DNA from: Saururus chinensis | Taxonomy: Eukaryota > Streptophyta > Magnoliopsida > Piperales > Saururaceae | Direction: 5' to 3' | DNA length: 64,000 nt | Assembly (NCBI GenBank): GCA_035235625.1 | Contig: CP141148.1 | Span: 23,003,057 to 23,067,056 of the forward strand | Part shown: positions 60,397 through 64,000 of the stretch, in pieces | How the letters are laid out: each line of letters starts with the position of its first letter | How positions within the stretch are numbered: the first letter of the stretch is position 1 | The notes under the pieces: generated by a model | Database searches by the model: none | Told to the model about the DNA's origin: nothing | The model's input: only the letters and a program-made list of their open reading frames with translations | Position numbers and translations under genes: made by a program

Positions 60397-62326
60397 TTGT
60401 CGTGACAACTTTTTAAATAACTTGAAAGTCATAATTTATAGAATAAGGCTTAACATGCCCTAACAAAATCAAAGTAGTGGAAATGTACATAACTAATATG
60501 TATCAAAAGAAACAAAGTAAATCTAAAGTGTAGATATTTTGAAGTTCTACGAGCTATCTTCTTTAAAATCATCTCCTTCATTGATACTTGTAGCGTCTGT
60601 GGGTGGATGAGTATTTTTATATTCAGTAGGTAGAGATAAACTCTATTAACATGCTATGACAAAACACAATAAATGACAAATAAAATATGATTATATAATT
60701 AATATTTGAAAATCGACTTTAAATAACTCAAAATATCCTTGCTGACTAAACAGGATCTAGACGTAACAGTCTTTCACAAAATCTGATAAAATCGAACAAA
60801 TCATTCGTAACTAGAATATGATAAAAATGTCAAAATCAAATAAATTGTCATTCACATAATTTGATAAAAAAAATCAAAATCGGATAAATGATCATTTACA
60901 TAATGTCGTAAATACCGAAGCAACATACACATGTGCTCGTGGGGTAACATGATTAGAATGAAAGGGAATGAAAGGGATCTTCTCACGATATCCCATTTCA
61001 TGGGCGTGCCATATGCCTAAATAGGAGGTATCTAGGTGTCAAAATTATGATATCTTTTCGACTTTATACTAAATAAGTACCATTCAAAACTGATAATAAT
61101 TTTTGGGCTTTATACGAAATAACTATCTTTCACATCTAATCATTCCAAATCATTCGCAATGTAAATAATAATAACATTTCAAAGTTCATATCATGATGAA
61201 ATCCCCCTAAGAGGTGTACGAGATGCTATTATTTTGGCATTTGTTTGACCCCTAATAATACCCTTTTTTGAAATAATTTTTTATTTAAAAAATGAAAGAA
61301 TTTATAACCGTACACCTAGTCGTAGCACAGAATTAGAAGTTAAAGCCACCTACCCTATTATTTGGATTATTTTCAAAAAGCGAATAGCGGGTGAAACCAC
61401 CCCTTGTGTTGGGATAGAATCTCCTTCTTCGCTTAGTAGGAGCAGGCAGAGCCTCTCCTTGAGTTGGGATGGTTTCTCCTTCTAGCCTGAAAATGGCGAA
61501 CAAAGTCTCCCCTTGAGCTTGGGTATTTTCTCCTTCTGACCTAAAAGCAACAGACATAGCTTCCTCTTGTCCTAGGTCATTTCCCTCTTTTAGAGTGGTT
61601 AACCCAAAAAAGGGTCACCTCCACGACATAGAGCACTCTCGAATTAGCTAAGATTGCTCCTTGGACAATAGAATTTGGGCAAGAAACAACCCTAGAATGG
61701 GGGATGGAAATTTTGAGGATGGGTAAAAATGACAAGATAGGAGGAGAGAAGAGTGTGGGGCGAATTGGAAACCCTCACTTCCCCTTATATAAGATTTTAG
61801 CACTCGTGGCATGCATCAAACGATTGACAACTACTAGCCGACATGGCCCTGCGGTTGCGCAGCCATGCCGCTGCAACTGCTGGATGCAATAGCATGGCTA
61901 TTGCCAACTGTCTGTGTTGGCAGTGCTGACACAATTACTATTTTTTTCAACTTTCGTCCTTATTTGAAATAGTAGAATTAATTTTCAAACAGGTGTAACT
62001 CTCTACCCTAAACTCGGATTCCCATGTTCTTGGTATCGCTACGCTTGTATCAATGAATCTTTCAAAACAAGACCACACACCAGTATCTTATCTTACGAAT
62101 TGAAAGTGGGCTCTGCCCATGACATGTTTCTCAAGGCTATAACCTATGATCATAATATCTAATTTACCTATTCTTTGGATCAATACATTTGTTTCTTAAT
62201 GCCCTACTAAAAACCTTAACTCCTTCGAACAAATTGATCTCAAAACTATTCAAATTGAAGAAAACTATTATTGGGCCCAAACGAACAAATTTTCAAAACT
62301 TAAAAAAAAAACTGAGGTGTTACACA
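60397..62326 (-). mobile_element. Gypsy-type LTR-like stretch, related to the one ending at 58636
   Basis: The minus strand from 62326 starts TGTAACACCTCAG, a gypsy-LTR-like start. The other end is placed tentatively at 60397 (TGTCGTGACAACT on the plus strand). It shares with 58.3-58.6 kb the phrases AACTCTCTACCC, GTTCTTGGTA, CAAAACAAGAC/AAAACTAGAC and CTGCCCATG in the same order and spacing. A TATA box (CTTATATAAGG, about 61783-61793 minus) is followed by a repeat tract (61333-61610), as in the other copy. The sequences differ a great deal, so they are not a fresh LTR pair. Confidence 0.4.
61333..61610 (-). repeat. LTR repeat tract, counterpart of 57250-57900
   Basis: About four units of roughly 60 bp. 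On the minus strand they read as repeats around SEGENTQAQGETLFA and LEGETIPTQGEALPA, one open frame of 74 codons. Arrangement after a TATA box is the same as in the LTR at 58 kb. Confidence 0.5.
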
Positions 62327-63406
62327 TCCACAGTCATAGCCCTGCCATCCACCACCTCCTTCCTCCCAAAGCCCTCTAGGTTTTTCCAAAACACAAATTA
62401 GGGCTGAGTTTATGACTCTTTAAATAGGGAGGGGATTAGGGCTTATATAGAAAAGGACAAAACCTAAGTAGGAGAAGGACTCTCCTAAGTGGCATGGACT
62501 CCCCAAAAATTGGGGTTCATCATCCACCTAATTGGCCCCATAATGGGCCCCTTGATTCCTTTTACACAGCCCAAAAATTATTTTGTATACCCCAACTCCA
62601 AAAATAAAATAAAAAAGAGAAAATTAGAAAAAAATTCCTAAAAAATACCTGAAATTTTGTAGGTTTTACAACCACTGCCTAACCAGCCTTGGGTGTATAG
62701 GGGGTAGAGTAGTGGAGATAGACTCTAAATAGTCAATCCAATGAGATCAAGTTCTAAGCATCTGAATCCGGTCAAAGTACATATGAAGGACTATATATCT
62801 CTCAAACAAATAGGTTTATCTTGGCGTTGGATCCGCTGTGGAGCACTCACATGTGAGTGCTCCACAGCGGATCTGAAGGCGTTTATCTTTTGCCTGTGTA
62901 AAGGATGAAAATGCTTGAGAAGTGCTCGGCCGATATGGGCATCTTAGCCATCTAAAAAATTGAAATCAAATCTATGGATAAAGATAGAAATAAGCAGAGA
63001 ATAACTCAAATAAACATCCTAACGATTATAAAAAAAAAATTGAAATTAAAAAAATGTTGCCCAATTTTAAATTTATGAAAATACTCCTAGAGAAAAAAAA
63101 AATTCTTTGAGTGATCACAAATTTCAGTATGTTGAGGATATTGAAGAGATAAGCAACTTTTATAACTAAAATTACTGTCAATTTTAAGCATAAACCCAAA
63201 GATTTTCAAAATCCCGGATTTGGGTGAGTTTTCAAACCAAAATGTAAAAATATTTCAAATGTAAAAATATGTTGAAATCTTAAAAGTTTAACACATAAAA
63301 TTGAGAAAGAAATCAATATAAAATCGCTCCAATATGTGCTAAACAAGCTTCTACCTTTTAAAAAAGTTTGGAATTGAATAAAGGTAAAATGAGGTTATAA
63401 ATTATA
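62327..63406. other. Non-coding interval with a perfect 44-bp palindrome
   Basis: AT-rich, no gene. It contains LTR-like debris near 62400-62580 and the palindrome at 62830-62873. A CTTTAAATAGGG stretch near 62418 and TTATATAG near 62444 could be relics of an LTR promoter. Confidence 0.45.
62830..62873. repeat. Perfect 44-bp palindrome
   Basis: The half-site GATCCGCTGTGGAGCACTCA plus CA is followed directly by its exact complement with no loop. Symmetry ends at both outer borders (62829 G against 62874 T). It is GC-rich within an AT-rich setting. Confidence 0.95.
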
Positions 63407-63789
63407 GGGAAAATTATTTAAATAGTGATTTTAAAAAATAATAATTACAAAACTAGCCCGCTTTGGGAAATATTTCCCAAAATAGTGTTGGTTTTAGCCA
63501 CGGAGGCTTGCGTAGCTTTTTTTTAAAGAAAAAAATTATATAATTTCATCATTTGGAAGGACGAAATCAAGTTTTTTAAGAGTTAATTTCATCCTTCCAA
63601 ATGATAAAATCATAAAAAAAAAATTAAGTGAATTCGTTGTTCGAAACACCTAAATCACCTTAAAGGTGGTTTCATCGTTTTGAACGACGAATTCACCAAA
63701 ACTGTGTGGTTTCATCTTCGAACGACAAATTCACCAAGACTATAATTGGCCAAAACTGATATCACCTTTAAGGTGGTTTATTATCATAG
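63407..63789. mobile_element. Left TIR of another MULE of the same family
   Basis: Starts GGGAAAATTATTTAAATA, matching the full-length MULE end. It then has a near-perfect CCGCTTTGGGAAATATTTCC palindrome (about 63459 on), a GCCACGGAGGCTTGCGTAGC stem and several diverged TTCGTCNTT/AACGACGAA palindromes to about 63775. Its other end is beyond the window. Captured host coding sequence begins directly after it. Confidence 0.75.
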
Positions 63790-64000
63790 GACGCTTCCCA
63801 CCCGAACCCATGCAGCTGGTTGGGCATCTCCTGCAACTCGAGCCACAATGTCGTCAAGGTAAGACTGGAAGCATTAGACCTGACAGGGCCCTTGCCTTCA
63901 AACCTCCACTCTCTCAGGTTCCTCAACACTCTCGTCCTCTGCACCACCAATCTGAGTGGCCCAATCCCGAAAGAGTTCGGCGACTACTCCCAACTTGGTG
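63790..64000 (+). pseudogene. Captured LRR receptor-kinase fragment (LRRNT and first repeats)
   Basis: The plus frame from 63790 is open to the window edge. It encodes DASHPNPCSWLGISCNSSHN, the LRRNT_2 cap motif (Cys-x-Trp-x-Gly-Ile-x-Cys), then VVKVRLEALDLTGPLPSNLH and LRFLNTLVLCTTNLSGPIPK, two leucine-rich repeats. This resembles the extracellular start of subfamily XI LRR receptor kinases (RGF-receptor-like). The sequence is GC-rich, has no signal peptide or ATG, and starts abruptly at the inner edge of a MULE TIR. This fits a Pack-MULE capture. A genuine exon behind a CATAG acceptor is possible but less likely. It is partial at the window end. Confidence 0.7.

Overview
This is nuclear DNA of a flowering plant. 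It is AT-rich, with GT-AG introns, large introns, plant-specific families (DUF538, NLR, LRR-RLK, plant mobile domain) and dense nested transposons. I cannot name the species. Only one host gene looks intact. It is a malonyl-CoA decarboxylase (MCD) gene of 15 coding exons on the minus strand (start codon at 44710, stop at 26224). All its splice phases agree and it gives a 535-residue protein. Its three large introns (5, 7 and 11) account for most of the length and hold a copia fragment, a solo LTR with a target duplication, a gutted LTR element, a large fold-back element, a hAT-like MITE and small tandem repeats.

Layout. 1-6.1 kb: nested LTR fossils (end of a gypsy-type LTR, a SIRE-like LTR, a broken copia element). 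8.3-8.9 kb: a broken DUF538 gene. 10.2-12.2 kb: the leucine-rich-repeat part of a decayed NLR resistance gene. 14.1-15.0 kb: a tandem array of fold-backs. 15.5-16.8 kb: remains of a transposon gene with a DUF1985-like segment. 17.4-23.6 kb: LTR remnants, including a second SIRE-like LTR. 24.0-25.1 kb: tandem repeats, one with a period of about 180 bp. 26.2-44.7 kb: MCD.

45.2-64 kb is dominated by one family of Mutator-like elements (MULEs). A full-length member (48158-55228, 7071 bp) has a perfect 9-bp target duplication (TAGAAAGAT) and long terminal inverted repeats (TIRs). It carries two minus-strand genes: a MuDR-type transposase and a plant-mobile-domain (PMD) protein. The latter can be followed in phase through six exons but has two stops. 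It sits inside a gypsy-type LTR of about 3.5 kb. Two shorter elements with the same ends hold host gene pieces: an adenylate kinase N-terminus (45.2-46.9 kb) and the start of an LRR receptor kinase (63.4 kb to the window edge).

The most unusual signal is the architecture of these TIRs. They are built from a series of separate palindromes, including a repeated 27-bp one, GATTTCGTCGTT-N3-AACGACGAAATC. Copies differ by loss or gain of whole palindromic modules.
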